Shown: piece after piece, positions 8,969 through 17,837 of the stretch
How the letters are laid out: every line of letters starts with the position of its first letter
Numbering within the stretch: position 1 is the first letter of the stretch
DNA from: Ideonella paludis
GTDB taxonomy: Bacteria; Pseudomonadota; Gammaproteobacteria; Burkholderiales; Burkholderiaceae_C
DNA: 64,000 nt
Reading direction: 5' to 3'
Assembly: GCF_018069865.1 (NCBI RefSeq)
Contig: NZ_JAGQDG010000004.1
Span: 248,001-312,000 of the forward strand
The notes under the pieces: model-generated
The model's input: only the letters and a program-made list of their open reading frames with translations
Told to the model about the DNA's origin: nothing
The model's database searches: none
Translations under genes and position numbers: made by a program

Positions 8969-11299
8969 GTGAATCTGCCCAAACCTGTTGAATGGCCACT
9001 CTGGCGGCCAGCCGCCGCCCTGATGCGCCAATGGCGCTTCCCCACCAAAATGGCCCTGATCTCAGCGGCCTTTCTGATGCCGCTGGTCTGGCTTTTGGGC
9101 AGCTATTTGCTGGTCGCCAAAACCCAGCACGCGTTCACGCAGGACGAGCGTCATGGCGTGTCGTTTGCCCAGAGCGCCCTCCAACTGATGCAAGCCTCTG
9201 AGCACTGGCGCTATGCACGACGGGCCGTGCTGTTCGAAGAAGCGGGGCCAGATGTCCAAGGCGCTCGGCAGCAGTTTGAACAGCGGCTCAAGGCGGTGCA
9301 ATCAGAGTTCCGAGACCACGGCGAAGCTTGGCGATTGACCGAGCCTTGGAAGGCGCTGGAGTCGGCAGTGGCCGACGCGGACAAGCTCGACAGCAAAGAC
9401 CCCAAGCGCACCTACGAGGTCATGCTCGGCATAGACCGGGCCATCGGCACGCTGATTGCCGCCGCTGTAGACCACTCAGGCCTGACCCTGGACCCGGAGA
9501 TGGCCACCTACTACCTCACCAGCGCTGCACTGATGCGCGGCCCCGAGGTCATCCGCAGCACCGGCGAGCTGCGCGGGCTGGCGGTGGGCGCCTTGCGTGC
9601 CGGCGAAATCACTGCGGAGCAGTCACAGCAGTTGGCCAGCCTGATGGCCGTGCTGGAGCATGAGCTCCATGCCGCCGCTTCCGACCTGAGCAAAGCCCGC
9701 ACTGCGCTGCAAGGCACAGCGCTGCAGATGGAAGCCGCCGCGCCTCAAGTGACCTTTGACCTGCTGCAAACCATCAAAGCGGCCTTCCCCGCGGGCAGCA
9801 CCACCGTGCAAGGCGATGCCAAAGCCCTGCTTGCACAGGCCAACCGCACGCTGGAACAGCAGTTCGCACAGGTCAGCAAAAACCTCAGCGTGCTCGACGC
9901 TGCACTGGCCCAGCGCCAAGCGGGGTTCTTATCTCAGCTCTACCTCACGCTGGGCATCACCCTGCTCAGTGTCTGCTTGGCCGTGTTTCTGGCCATGGGC
10001 TTTTATCGCTCGCTGCATGGCGGCTTCAAAGCCCTCAAAAAGCACATCATGAACATCAGCCTAGGCGATCTCCGAGCCGACATTCCGCGCCGGGGTGGGG
10101 ACGAGGTCAGTGACCTGCTGCGCGAAGTGTTTTACATGCAAAGCGCGCTGCGCCTGACGGTCAAACAAGTGCAGTCAGCCAGCGATGCCGTGGTGGACAC
10201 CAGCAAAGAGATTGCCAATAGCACCCAGGACCTCTCCTCGCGCACCGAGGCGGCTGCGGCCGCCCTGGAGCAATCCTCGGCCGCCCTGGAGCAAACCTCC
10301 GCCACCGTGGGGCAGACCGCCGACTCCGCCAAGGAGGCCTCGGTGATTGCCGTGGACAACGCCCGCGTCGCCGAGCGCGGCGGCGCAGTGATGCAGCAAG
10401 TGGTGCAGACCATGGAGCGCATCCAGACCTCTTCTCGCAAGATCAACGACATCATTGGGGTGATTGACGGCATCGCCTTTCAAACCAATATCCTGGCGCT
10501 CAATGCGGCCGTCGAAGCCGCCCGCGCGGGCGAGCAAGGCCGCGGCTTTGCAGTGGTGGCCGGAGAGGTGCGCAGCTTGGCTCAACGCAGCTCTGCCGCC
10601 GCCCGCGAGATTCGGGGCTTGATCTCCTCCAGCGTCGATGATGTGGACGGTGGCATGAACGTGGTGCGCGCCGCTGGCGACACCATGCACGAGATTGTGC
10701 AGAACGCCGATAAAGTGCGGCTGCTGCTCGACAGCGTGGCCAACGGCGCCCGTGAGCAAAGCCTGGGCGTGGCGCAAATCGGCGAAGCCGTTCAAGACCT
10801 GGACCGCAACACCCAAGCCAATGCGGCCATGGTGGGTGCCACTGCCACCGCGGCCCAACACCAGCGCCAATCAGCCATCCGCATGGCCGCCCAAGTGGAT
10901 GAGTTCCGCCTGCCCACCGAGCCCGGCCACAAGCCCACCCTCGTGGAGGGCGTGGATGTGGACGCCATGATCGACGCCCACCGCCAATGGAAGGTCAAGC
11001 TGCGCCATGCCATTGAGCACCGCGAACACGTGGACACTGCCACCTTGTCACGCGACGACTGCTGTGCGCTGGGCAAATGGATTTACGGCGATGGCCAAGG
11101 CCTGCGCGAGCGCAGCACCTTCACCGCTCTGTTAGAGCGCCACAAACGCTTCCACAGTGTGGCCGCGGGCGTGGGCCAGTTGATCAACCAGGGCCAGTAC
11201 CTCGACGCCGAAGAAGCCATGGCGCCAGGCTCCACCTTCTCTCAAGCCACAGGCGATGTGGCCAATGTGCTTTCTACAGCCAAGCGCATCGGCTTTTGA
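8969..11299 (+). CDS. Methyl-accepting chemotaxis protein with C-terminal CZB domain
   Basis: A 776-residue chemoreceptor. It has TM1 at about 28-50, a long helical sensor region of about 260 residues, TM2 at about 315-338, a HAMP-like region and a cytoplasmic signalling hairpin with the conserved tip [20 protein letters not shown]. Beyond the hairpin the protein continues for about 115 residues, with a His-rich segment and CCALGKWIYGDG, matching the chemoreceptor zinc-binding (CZB) domain in which zinc is held by a conserved Cys and three His. Such domains sense zinc-linked redox or hypochlorous acid signals in other bacteria. The start is a GTG at 8969 preceded by GGAGA. It is monocistronic; no che genes are nearby. 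Confidence 0.9.
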   Translation: MNLPKPVEWPLWRPAAALMRQWRFPTKMALISAAFLMPLVWLLGSYLLVAKTQHAFTQDERHGVSFAQSALQLMQASEHWRYARRAVLFEEAGPDVQGARQQFEQRLKAVQSEFRDHGEAWRLTEPWKALESAVADADKLDSKDPKRTYEVMLGIDRAIGTLIAAAVDHSGLTLDPEMATYYLTSAALMRGPEVIRSTGELRGLAVGALRAGEITAEQSQQLASLMAVLEHELHAAASDLSKARTALQGTALQMEAAAPQVTFDLLQTIKAAFPAGSTTVQGDAKALLAQANRTLEQQFAQVSKNLSVLDAALAQRQAGFLSQLYLTLGITLLSVCLAVFLAMGFYRSLHGGFKALKKHIMNISLGDLRADIPRRGGDEVSDLLREVFYMQSALRLTVKQVQSASDAVVDTSKEIANSTQDLSSRTEAAAAALEQSSAALEQTSATVGQTADSAKEASVIAVDNARVAERGGAVMQQVVQTMERIQTSSRKINDIIGVIDGIAFQTNILALNAAVEAARAGEQGRGFAVVAGEVRSLAQRSSAAAREIRGLISSSVDDVDGGMNVVRAAGDTMHEIVQNADKVRLLLDSVANGAREQSLGVAQIGEAVQDLDRNTQANAAMVGATATAAQHQRQSAIRMAAQVDEFRLPTEPGHKPTLVEGVDVDAMIDAHRQWKVKLRHAIEHREHVDTATLSRDDCCALGKWIYGDGQGLRERSTFTALLERHKRFHSVAAGVGQLINQGQYLDAEEAMAPGSTFSQATGDVANVLSTAKRIGF

Positions 11300-11350
11300 C
11301 TCACCACGTTGGCCTGAGCAAGCCTAGACTTTGTGGCAGCATGGTCTGCC

Positions 11351-12130
11351 ATGAACCTCTCCACGCCTGCCTCGCCACCTCGCCTGTTGCCGCTGGGCGA
11401 TGCCGCCTGGACGCTGGAGTTGGCCCCTGGGTTGGATGACACCGCCAACCGCCGCGTGATGGCGCTGGCCGACGCCCTGAGAGCCGCACGGCGCTGTGAG
11501 CCTTCACTGGCCGACGTGACGGATGTGGTGCCTAGCTTTCGCTCACTCACCGTTCACTTTGACCCTCTGCGCGCGGATGCGGACGCACTGGGCCAGTGGC
11601 TGCTGACCGCCGCTCAGGCCTCTGCGGCTGCGCCCCACACCCCGCGCTGCTGGCGCCTGCCCCTGTGCTGCGACCTGAGCGTGGCGCCCGACCTGGCGGA
11701 CCTCGCCGCGGCCACCGGCCTGAGCGTGGAGGCCGTGGTCAGCCTGTTCAGCCAAGCCCCTTTGCGCGTGGCCATGATTGGCTTCATGCCCGGCTTTCCC
11801 TACATGACCGGACTGCCGCCCGCCTTGGCCCGGCCCCGCCGCGCCACCCCGCGCAAAGCCGTGCCAGCGCGCTCGGTGGCCGTGGCCGGTGAGATGGCCT
11901 GCATCTACCCCTGGCAAAGTCCCGGCGGCTGGCACCTCTTGGGCCGCTGCCCGCTGCCGATGTTCGAGCTGGCCCACCCGCAGCAGGCCGCCTGGCTGCA
12001 AGCCGGCGATGAAGTGCGCTGGCAGGTGATCAGCCTGGACGCTTTGACGGCCCTGGAGCAGCGGGTGCAGCGCGGCGCGTGGCGGCGCGAGGACTTCCTC
12101 ATCCCCAGCGTTGAGGCGGCCACCTCATGA
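11351..12130 (+). CDS. pxpB: 5-oxoprolinase subunit PxpB
   Basis: The 259-residue KipI/PxpB-type subunit of the ATP-dependent 5-oxoprolinase PxpABC, which opens 5-oxo-L-proline (pyroglutamate), a by-product of glutamine cyclization, to glutamate. Diagnostic stretches are FRSLTVHFDP and MIGFMPGFPYMTGLP, followed by RATPRKAVPARSVAVAG and PWQSPGGWHLLGR. The ATG at 11351 is preferred over an earlier in-frame GTG at 11333. Its stop overlaps the pxpC start (ATGA), so the three subunits are translationally coupled in the order B-C-A. Confidence 0.93.
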   Translation: MNLSTPASPPRLLPLGDAAWTLELAPGLDDTANRRVMALADALRAARRCEPSLADVTDVVPSFRSLTVHFDPLRADADALGQWLLTAAQASAAAPHTPRCWRLPLCCDLSVAPDLADLAAATGLSVEAVVSLFSQAPLRVAMIGFMPGFPYMTGLPPALARPRRATPRKAVPARSVAVAGEMACIYPWQSPGGWHLLGRCPLPMFELAHPQQAAWLQAGDEVRWQVISLDALTALEQRVQRGAWRREDFLIPSVEAATS

Positions 12131-13170
12131 GCGCCACCTTGCGGGTGATCAGCGGCGGTGCCGGCTGCACGGTGCAAGACGCCGGCCGCACGGGCCAGCG
12201 CCACCAAGGCATTCCCACGGCGGGCTGGCTGGATGCGCCGCTGGCCCATGCCGCCAATGCGCTGGCGGGCAACCACCCAGAGGCCGCTGCGGTGGAGCTG
12301 CGCGGGCCGGGCCTGGCGCTGCGCGCTGAAGCAGGGCCGGTGCGTGTGGCCATGGCCGGGGCCGTCAGCGCCAGCCTGCGCACCGCCCAGGGCAACGAGA
12401 TGGCCCTGCCCGCTTGGCGCAGTGCCACCTTGGCCGAAGGCGACACGCTGAAGATCAGCGCGCTGCAACAGCCGCAGATGGGCGGCTGCGCCGTGCTGGC
12501 GGTGGCCGGCGGCGTGCAGGTGGCGCCTGTGCTGGGCAGCCGCGCCACTTACGCACGCGCGGCCCTCGGGGGCTTTCAAGGGCGCATGTTGCAGGCGGGC
12601 GATGGCCTGCCGGTGTGCGCGGCCGACACCAGCGCGCCCGAGCGCCGGTCTGCCGCCTCCTGGGCCTTGCCAGACGCACCGCTGCGCGTGATCTTCGGCC
12701 CGCAAGACGACCATTTCAGCCCCGAGGTGGGTGCTCAGCTTTTGGCCACCGCCTGGCAAGCCACGGCCGAGCAAGACCGCATGGGCTGGCGCTTCAGCGG
12801 CCCACCGCTGCAGCACCTGACGCCCGCCCATGCCGACATTGCGTCCGATGCGGTGACGCCCGGCGCCATCCAAGTGCCCGCCAACGGCCTGCCCATCATC
12901 TTGGGGCCGGACGGGCAAACCGTGGGCGGCTACCCCAAAATCGCCACCGTGATCCGGGCCGACCTGCCCCGCTTGGCGCAAGCTTGGCCGGGCCGCACAC
13001 TGCGCTTTGTGGCCGTCAGCCGCGAAGAGGCGCTGCAGGCCCTGCGAGACCTCTCTGCGCTCGAGGCCCGCTGGGCGGCGCAGCTTCAAAGCTGCCCCCC
13101 CTTGGGCGGGCTGGACGAGCAAGCGCTTTACAGCCAGAACCTCATCAGCGGCGTCGTTTTTAAAGACTGA
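12127..13170 (+). CDS. pxpC: 5-oxoprolinase subunit PxpC
   Basis: A 347-residue KipA/PxpC-type subunit (biotin-dependent carboxyltransferase-like fold). It contains the family segments TVQDAGRTGQRHQGIP and GWLDAPLAHAAN near the N-terminus and the C-terminal LPIILGPDGQTVGGYPKIATV. It acts with PxpB and PxpA in ATP-dependent cleavage of 5-oxoproline in the cytoplasm. Its start overlaps the end of pxpB by 4 bp, and its stop is 1 bp before the pxpA start. Confidence 0.93.
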   Translation: MSATLRVISGGAGCTVQDAGRTGQRHQGIPTAGWLDAPLAHAANALAGNHPEAAAVELRGPGLALRAEAGPVRVAMAGAVSASLRTAQGNEMALPAWRSATLAEGDTLKISALQQPQMGGCAVLAVAGGVQVAPVLGSRATYARAALGGFQGRMLQAGDGLPVCAADTSAPERRSAASWALPDAPLRVIFGPQDDHFSPEVGAQLLATAWQATAEQDRMGWRFSGPPLQHLTPAHADIASDAVTPGAIQVPANGLPIILGPDGQTVGGYPKIATVIRADLPRLAQAWPGRTLRFVAVSREEALQALRDLSALEARWAAQLQSCPPLGGLDEQALYSQNLISGVVFKD

Positions 13171-13171
13171 T

Positions 13172-13945
13172 ATGAGCCAAAAATTCATCAATTTGAATGC
13201 CGACCTGGGCGAGAGCTTTGGCGCCTGGACCATGGGCGCCGACGAGGCTTTGCTGGGCATCGTCAAGAGCGCCAACATCGCTTGCGGCTTTCATGCAGGC
13301 GACCCGTGGGTGATGCGCCAGACGGTGCAGCGTGCCCTGGCTCAGGGCGTGAGCCTGGGGGCCCACCCGTCCTTCCCCGACCTGCAGGGCTTTGGCCGCC
13401 GCCGCATGGACATCCCGGCCCGCGAACTGGAAGCCCTGCTGATCTACCAAATCGGCGCGCTGCAAGCCCTGGCCGCCGCCGAGGGCGGGCGCGTCAGCCA
13501 TGTCAAACCGCATGGCGCGCTGAGCAACATGGCCTCGGCCGACGACAGCTTGGCCGACACCGTGGCAAGGGCCGTTCGGGCGCTGGACCGCGATTTGATC
13601 TTGCTCGCCCCCGCCCACTCGGCGCTCGCCCGCGCGGGCGAGCGCGCTGGCCTGCCCGTGGCGCTGGAGGTCTTTGCCGACCGCGCCTACCAAGACGACG
13701 GCCAACTTGTGCCCCGCAGCCACCCGCAGGCCATGGTGCACGGCGCCGCCGCAAGCTGGGCGCACGTGGAGCGCATGCTCAGCGAACAAGCCTTGATCAG
13801 CCTGAGCGGCCAGCGTCTGCCCACGGCCATCCACAGCATCTGCGTGCATGGGGACGGGCCGGAGGCGGTGGAGACAGCGCGGTATTTGGCCGAGCGCCTG
13901 ACGCAAGCGGGCTGGGCCTTGGAAGGCCTGCCGGGCGTGATCTGA
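13172..13945 (+). CDS. pxpA: 5-oxoprolinase subunit PxpA (LamB/YcsF family)
   Basis: The 257-residue LamB/YcsF-family subunit of the 5-oxoprolinase. The N-terminus NLNADLGESFGAW, then NIACGFHAGDP, GAHPSFPDLQGFGRR and HVKPHGAL are typical of the family. The ATG at 13172 follows the pxpC stop after one base; the open frame extends further upstream but only inside pxpC. This completes a pxpBCA operon, and the neighbouring P450 gene is convergent 16 bp away. Confidence 0.94.
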   Translation: MSQKFINLNADLGESFGAWTMGADEALLGIVKSANIACGFHAGDPWVMRQTVQRALAQGVSLGAHPSFPDLQGFGRRRMDIPARELEALLIYQIGALQALAAAEGGRVSHVKPHGALSNMASADDSLADTVARAVRALDRDLILLAPAHSALARAGERAGLPVALEVFADRAYQDDGQLVPRSHPQAMVHGAAASWAHVERMLSEQALISLSGQRLPTAIHSICVHGDGPEAVETARYLAERLTQAGWALEGLPGVI

Positions 13946-13961
13946 GTGCGTGATCTGAGTT

Positions 13962-15428
13962 CTAGTTTACGCACTCCAGCGCCGCCAGCGCCTCTTGAAG
14001 CCTGCGAACTTGGGCCTGCTGCCGTGCATGGTGGATCCGGCGCGTCAACATCACCGGCACCGCCCCTTCAGGCCTTAAGGTCACGTTGAGCTTGGGCACG
14101 CAGGCCTGGGCCTGGGCGGGCAAGGACAGGTTGAAGCGCTGCAACAGCATGGCGGCCAACAGCGTCATCTCCAGCATGGAGAAGTGCTGGCCGATGCAGA
14201 CGCGCGGCCCGGCCCCAAAAGGCATCCAGGCGCCGCGTGGGATGGGCGGTGCCTCGGGCATGAAGCGCTGGGGCATGAAGCGCAGCGGGTCGGGGAAGTT
14301 GCGCGCATCGCGCTGCAGCACCCAGGGCGTCACGCGCAGCACCCAGCCTTTGTGAATGTGGCGGCCGCACAGGCTGAAGTCTTCGGTGGCACGGCGCAGC
14401 ATCAGCGCGCCCACGGGCGGGTAGAGGCGCATGGCCTCTTTCAGGGTGGCACTCAGCCAAGGCAGGCGGGCCATATCGTCCGCCTCGGGCTCGCGGCCTT
14501 GCAGCACGCTGTCCACCTCATCCTGGGCACGCTGCGCCAATCCTGGGTGCTCGGCCATCAAGCGGGTCCACCACAGCAGGGCGGTGGCTGTGGTCTCATG
14601 CCCAGCCTGGAAGGTCACCATGCATTGGTCAAACACCTCGACGGGGCTCAGCGGCTCGCCGGTCTGCTCGTCGCGCAGCGCCAGCAACATGGCCAACAGG
14701 TCTTGGCGTGGGTCATCCGCCGGAGCGTGGCGGCGCTCGTCGATGTGGCGGCCCACCAGCTCGCGCATCATCTCCAGCGCCTGCACCTTGGCGCGCCGGC
14801 CCGGCAGCGGTAACCACGCGGGCAAGGCAAAGGGCCGCATCATCTCTTGCATGGCGGCTGCGCCCAGCACTTGCACAGCCTGGCCTGCGGCACGCGCGTC
14901 GTCCGGCGCGCGGCTGGAGAAGAGCGTGCGCAGGATCACGTCCATGGCCACAGTGGTCCACAGCTCGTCCACATTCACTGTCGCGCGGTGCTGCTCGGGT
15001 GGCAGCACCTCATCCAGGGCACTGCGCGCTGCGTCCGTCATCAGCCGCGCATAGCCCGCCACTTTCTTGGGCGTGAAGGCGGGCTGCAGCATGCGGCGCT
15101 GCCGCTGCCAGGTCTGCCCTTCGGTCACCAGCACGCTCTGGCCCATCAATTGGGCAAAGACGGCAGGGCCGCGTTCCCAGCGGGTGATCTGGGCCGCATG
15201 GTCCACCAAGAGCTCACGGGCCAACTCGGGGTGGAAGACGTCGACCACGGTCTCGACGATCAAGCCCATTTTGGAGATGTCGCCAAAGCGCCGATGCAAC
15301 TCGTCCAAGGTGCCCAGGTAGTCGCGGCGCATTTGGCGCGAATGCCGCAGCGCACGCCACAAGCCCATGCGGGGCCCGGGGATCTCGGCCGAGGGCGGCA
15401 GCGGCTGGGCAAGAAGCGGGGCAGGCAT
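13962..15428 (-). CDS. Cytochrome P450
   Basis: A 488-residue soluble cytochrome P450 monooxygenase. It shows the oxygen-activating I-helix motif AGHETT, the ExxR motif in LKEAMRLYP, the PERF-like region RFMPQRFMP and the heme loop FGAGPRVCIGQHF with the axial cysteine C411. There is no N-terminal membrane anchor, as is usual for bacterial P450s. No ferredoxin or reductase gene is adjacent, so electron partners are elsewhere and the substrate cannot be predicted. The domain layout and the length near 490 residues resemble the CYP102/CYP110-like group of bacterial P450s related to fatty-acid and alkane hydroxylases, but this is only suggestive. Confidence 0.93.
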   Translation of the reverse strand: MPAPLLAQPLPPSAEIPGPRMGLWRALRHSRQMRRDYLGTLDELHRRFGDISKMGLIVETVVDVFHPELARELLVDHAAQITRWERGPAVFAQLMGQSVLVTEGQTWQRQRRMLQPAFTPKKVAGYARLMTDAARSALDEVLPPEQHRATVNVDELWTTVAMDVILRTLFSSRAPDDARAAGQAVQVLGAAAMQEMMRPFALPAWLPLPGRRAKVQALEMMRELVGRHIDERRHAPADDPRQDLLAMLLALRDEQTGEPLSPVEVFDQCMVTFQAGHETTATALLWWTRLMAEHPGLAQRAQDEVDSVLQGREPEADDMARLPWLSATLKEAMRLYPPVGALMLRRATEDFSLCGRHIHKGWVLRVTPWVLQRDARNFPDPLRFMPQRFMPEAPPIPRGAWMPFGAGPRVCIGQHFSMLEMTLLAAMLLQRFNLSLPAQAQACVPKLNVTLRPEGAVPVMLTRRIHHARQQAQVRRLQEALAALECVN

Positions 15429-15510
15429 GGACAGGCCTTTGCTGAGAAGTAGGTCTCAGCACAGTGTGCCCAGCCCGGGAAGGCCTCGATCCTCGAAAAA
15501 CAGCCCTGCT

Positions 15511-15912
15511 TTACCGCCGCTTTTCAGGCAGACCTTCAAGAGGATGTTGCTCGAGCCAGGCATATACCTCCTCTGTCCAAGCGCGGCTTGCCGTCTTGAA
15601 ATACTGGCCTTCGCCATCTTCCAAAGAGAAGGTCCCCAAGCTGCCCTGGCCCACATCCAAGATCAGTTGGGTGCCGATGGTGTAGTCCACCTGGGTGCGG
15701 CCCATCCACAAGGGTGTGCCATCTACTTCCGCGTAGAGCAGGTCGTCACGGCCCAGGCTCAGCTCGGCGGGCTTGAAGGCCATAGGCGTGGAGCCATCGC
15801 AGCAGCCATGCGATTGGTAGATCAGGATCTCGCCGTGCTTGGCGCGCAAGCGGGCCAGCAGGGCTCGGGCGGCCTCGGTGGCCACAACGCGGGGGACATC
15901 GGCCACACGCAT
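15511..15912 (-). CDS. DUF779 domain-containing protein
   Basis: A small protein (133 residues from the ATG at 15912) of the DUF779 family, which is almost always found next to aldehyde dehydrogenases of the ExaC/AcoD type. The conserved core IYQSHGCCDGSTPMAF has vicinal cysteines and could be a metal or redox site. Start choice is uncertain: the ATG at 15912 has GGAG only one base upstream, while a GTG at 15906 is spaced better. A TTG at 15942 falls inside the terminator-like hairpin and is unlikely. The gene lies downstream of the aldehyde dehydrogenase on the same strand; its biochemical role is unknown. Confidence 0.82.
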   Translation of the reverse strand: MRVADVPRVVATEAARALLARLRAKHGEILIYQSHGCCDGSTPMAFKPAELSLGRDDLLYAEVDGTPLWMGRTQVDYTIGTQLILDVGQGSLGTFSLEDGEGQYFKTASRAWTEEVYAWLEQHPLEGLPEKRR

Positions 15913-15921
15913 TCTCCAAAG

Positions 15922-15947
15922 AAAAAAAGGAGCAGCCCGCAAGCTGC
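15922..15947 (-). terminator. Intrinsic terminator/attenuator between aldehyde dehydrogenase and DUF779 gene
   Basis: On the minus strand GCAGC (15947-15943) pairs with GCTGC (15936-15932), followed after two or three bases by a run of seven T residues (15928-15922). It lies after the dehydrogenase stop and only about 10 bp before the DUF779 start, so it should reduce DUF779 expression relative to the dehydrogenase. Confidence 0.65.
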
Positions 15948-16010
15948 CCCCGCAAGAGACCGCCCAAGGACTTCCCTCCTTGAGCCGACCCGATCACGAA
16001 CCGTGATGGT

Positions 16011-17534
16011 TTAGAAGAAGCCCAGCGCGTTGGGCGAGTAGCTCACCAGCAGGTTCTTGGTCTGCTGGTAGTGGTCCAGCATCTGCTTGTGGGTTTCACG
16101 GCCGATGCCCGATTCCTTGTAGCCGCCGAAGGCTGCGTGCGCCGGGTAGGCGTGATAGCAGTTGGTCCACACACGGCCCGCTTGAATGGCGCGGCCCATG
16201 CGGTAGGCGCGGCTGCCGTCACGGCTCCACACGCCAGCGCCCAAGCCATAAGGCGTGTCATTGGCGATCTGCAGCGCTTCTTCTTCGGTCTTGAAGGTGG
16301 TCACGGCCAGCACCGGGCCGAAGATTTCTTCGCGGAAGATGCGCATATTGTTGTGGCCCTTGAACAGCGTGGGCTGGATGTAATAGCCGCCAGCCAGGTC
16401 GCCGCTGAGCTTGGCTTGGTCGCCGCCGATCAGCACTTGCGCGCCTTCTTGCTTGCCGAGCGCCAGGTAGGACATGATTTTGTCCATCTGCATGGCCGAG
16501 GCTTGCGCGCCCATCATGGTGTCGGTGTCCAGCGGGTTGCCTTGCTTGATGGCCTTGATGCGGTCCAGGGCGCGCGACATGAATTTGTCGTAGACCGATT
16601 CTTGGATCAGGGCGCGGCTGGGGCAGGTGCAGACCTCGCCTTGGTTGAAGGCGAACAGCACCAGGCCTTCGATGGCCTTGTCAAAGAAGGCATCGTCTTG
16701 GGCAGCGATGTCGTCAAAGAAAATGTTGGGGCTCTTGCCACCCAACTCCAGTGTGGCTGGGATGAGGTTGCTGGCCGCAGCTTGGGCAATGACCTTGCCG
16801 GTGGCGGTGGAGCCGGTGAAGGCGATCTTGGCAATGCGCTTAGAGGTGGCCAGCGGCATGCCCGCCTCACGGCCAAAACCGTTGACCACGTTGACCACCC
16901 CTGGAGGCAGCAGGTCGGCAATCAGCTCGACCAGCACCAAGATGCTGATGGGGGTGGACTCCGCCGGCTTCAAGACCACGCAGTTGCCTGCGCCAATGGC
17001 GGGGGCCAACTTCCAGGCCGCCATCAGGATGGGGAAGTTCCAGGGGATGATCTGGCCGACCACACCCAGCGGCTCATGGAAGTGATACGCAATGGTGTTG
17101 CCGTCGATCTCGCTCAAGGCACCTTCTTGGGCACGCAGGCAGCCCGCGAAGTAGCGGAAGTGATCGATGGTCAGGGGGATGTCGGCGTTCAGCGTTTCGC
17201 GCATGGGCTTGCCGTTGTCCACCGTCTCGGCATAGGCCAGCACTTCGAGGTTTTGCTCCAGGCGGTCCGCAATCTTGAGCAAGAGATTGGCGCGCTCGGT
17301 GATGGGCGTGCGGCCCCAGGCCGGTGCGGCGGCATGGGCGGCGTCCAGCGCCAGCTCAATATCGGCCTCGTTCGAGCGGGCGGCCTGGGTGTAGACCTTG
17401 CCGCTGATGGGCGTGATCACATCAAAGTACTCGCCGCCCAGTGGGGCCACGAACTTGCCGCCGATGAAGTTGTCGTAGCGGGGCTTGTAGGCGACTTTGG
17501 CGCCAGGGGTGTTGGGCTGTGCGTAAACGGTCAT
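16011..17534 (-). CDS. exaC: NAD+-dependent aldehyde dehydrogenase (ExaC/AcoD type)
   Basis: A 507-residue aldehyde dehydrogenase oxidizing acetaldehyde or similar short aldehydes to acids with NAD+. It shows the catalytic cysteine C302 in [11 protein letters not shown], the general base in [10 protein letters not shown], the Rossmann motif FTGSTATGK and the C-terminal [11 protein letters not shown]. The FNQGEVCTC active-site region and the C-terminal LGFF are typical of the ExaC/AcoD/AldB group used in ethanol or acetoin catabolism. The upstream region holds a sigma-54-type promoter and inverted repeats, and the divergent neighbour encodes an AcoR-like sigma-54 activator, so induction by aldehyde or acetoin-type signals is likely. 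A DUF779 gene follows. Confidence 0.93.
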   Translation of the reverse strand: MTVYAQPNTPGAKVAYKPRYDNFIGGKFVAPLGGEYFDVITPISGKVYTQAARSNEADIELALDAAHAAAPAWGRTPITERANLLLKIADRLEQNLEVLAYAETVDNGKPMRETLNADIPLTIDHFRYFAGCLRAQEGALSEIDGNTIAYHFHEPLGVVGQIIPWNFPILMAAWKLAPAIGAGNCVVLKPAESTPISILVLVELIADLLPPGVVNVVNGFGREAGMPLATSKRIAKIAFTGSTATGKVIAQAAASNLIPATLELGGKSPNIFFDDIAAQDDAFFDKAIEGLVLFAFNQGEVCTCPSRALIQESVYDKFMSRALDRIKAIKQGNPLDTDTMMGAQASAMQMDKIMSYLALGKQEGAQVLIGGDQAKLSGDLAGGYYIQPTLFKGHNNMRIFREEIFGPVLAVTTFKTEEEALQIANDTPYGLGAGVWSRDGSRAYRMGRAIQAGRVWTNCYHAYPAHAAFGGYKESGIGRETHKQMLDHYQQTKNLLVSYSPNALGFF

Positions 17535-17600
17535 GGCTGTCTCCGGTTCTTGAGGTCAGTGGCTCTGGGCAGACCCTCTGCTTGAGCACGGGCACTGCTT

Positions 17601-17616
17601 TGCACCCCTTGTGCCA
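17601..17616 (-). promoter_or_regulatory. Predicted sigma-54 promoter of the aldehyde dehydrogenase
   Basis: On the minus strand the sequence reads TGGCACAAGGGGTGCA, with GG (-24) and GC (-12) separated by exactly 10 bases. This matches the sigma-54 consensus TGGCAC-N5-TTGCA except for one base in the -12 element. Transcription would begin near 17590, giving a leader of about 56 nt before the ATG at 17534. Confidence 0.75.
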
Positions 17617-17620
17617 ACTT

Positions 17621-17656
17621 GGTTTGCGCACAAGCCCGGCGTTGGCTGCGCAAACC
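17621..17656 (-). promoter_or_regulatory. Inverted repeat upstream of the sigma-54 promoter (candidate activator site 1)
   Basis: GGTTTGCGCA (17621-17630) and its exact reverse complement TGCGCAAACC (17647-17656) are separated by 16 bp. The pair lies just upstream of the -24 element in the intergenic region shared with the AcoR-like activator, the expected place for an enhancer-type binding site. Confidence 0.6.
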
Positions 17657-17675
17657 GTGGCCCAGGACTTGCAAT

Positions 17676-17726
17676 CTGTTCAGCCCGTGCGGCGGTGCAC
17701 CGTGCAGATGTTCAAAACCTGAACAG
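17676..17726. promoter_or_regulatory. Second inverted repeat in the activator/dehydrogenase intergenic region (candidate site 2)
   Basis: CTGTTCAG (17676-17683) and CTGAACAG (17719-17726) form an exact 8-bp inverted repeat with a 35-bp spacer containing a further palindrome, CGGTGCACCG (17692-17701). It is about 65-115 bp upstream of the predicted -24 element and about 110 bp from the activator start codon, so it could serve either gene. Confidence 0.45.
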
Positions 17727-17837
17727 CCCAGCCGGCACATCACGCTCAAACGCATCAGCTTGGAGAGGCCACGCACACTTCACCAAGGAAGACCCCTATG
17801 AACACAAAAACATAACTGCGACAGGGCGATACCCACC

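Noticed and set aside
16071-17585. A 504-codon plus-strand frame opposite the aldehyde dehydrogenase
   Set aside because: Shadow frame; the dehydrogenase on the minus strand has all catalytic motifs.
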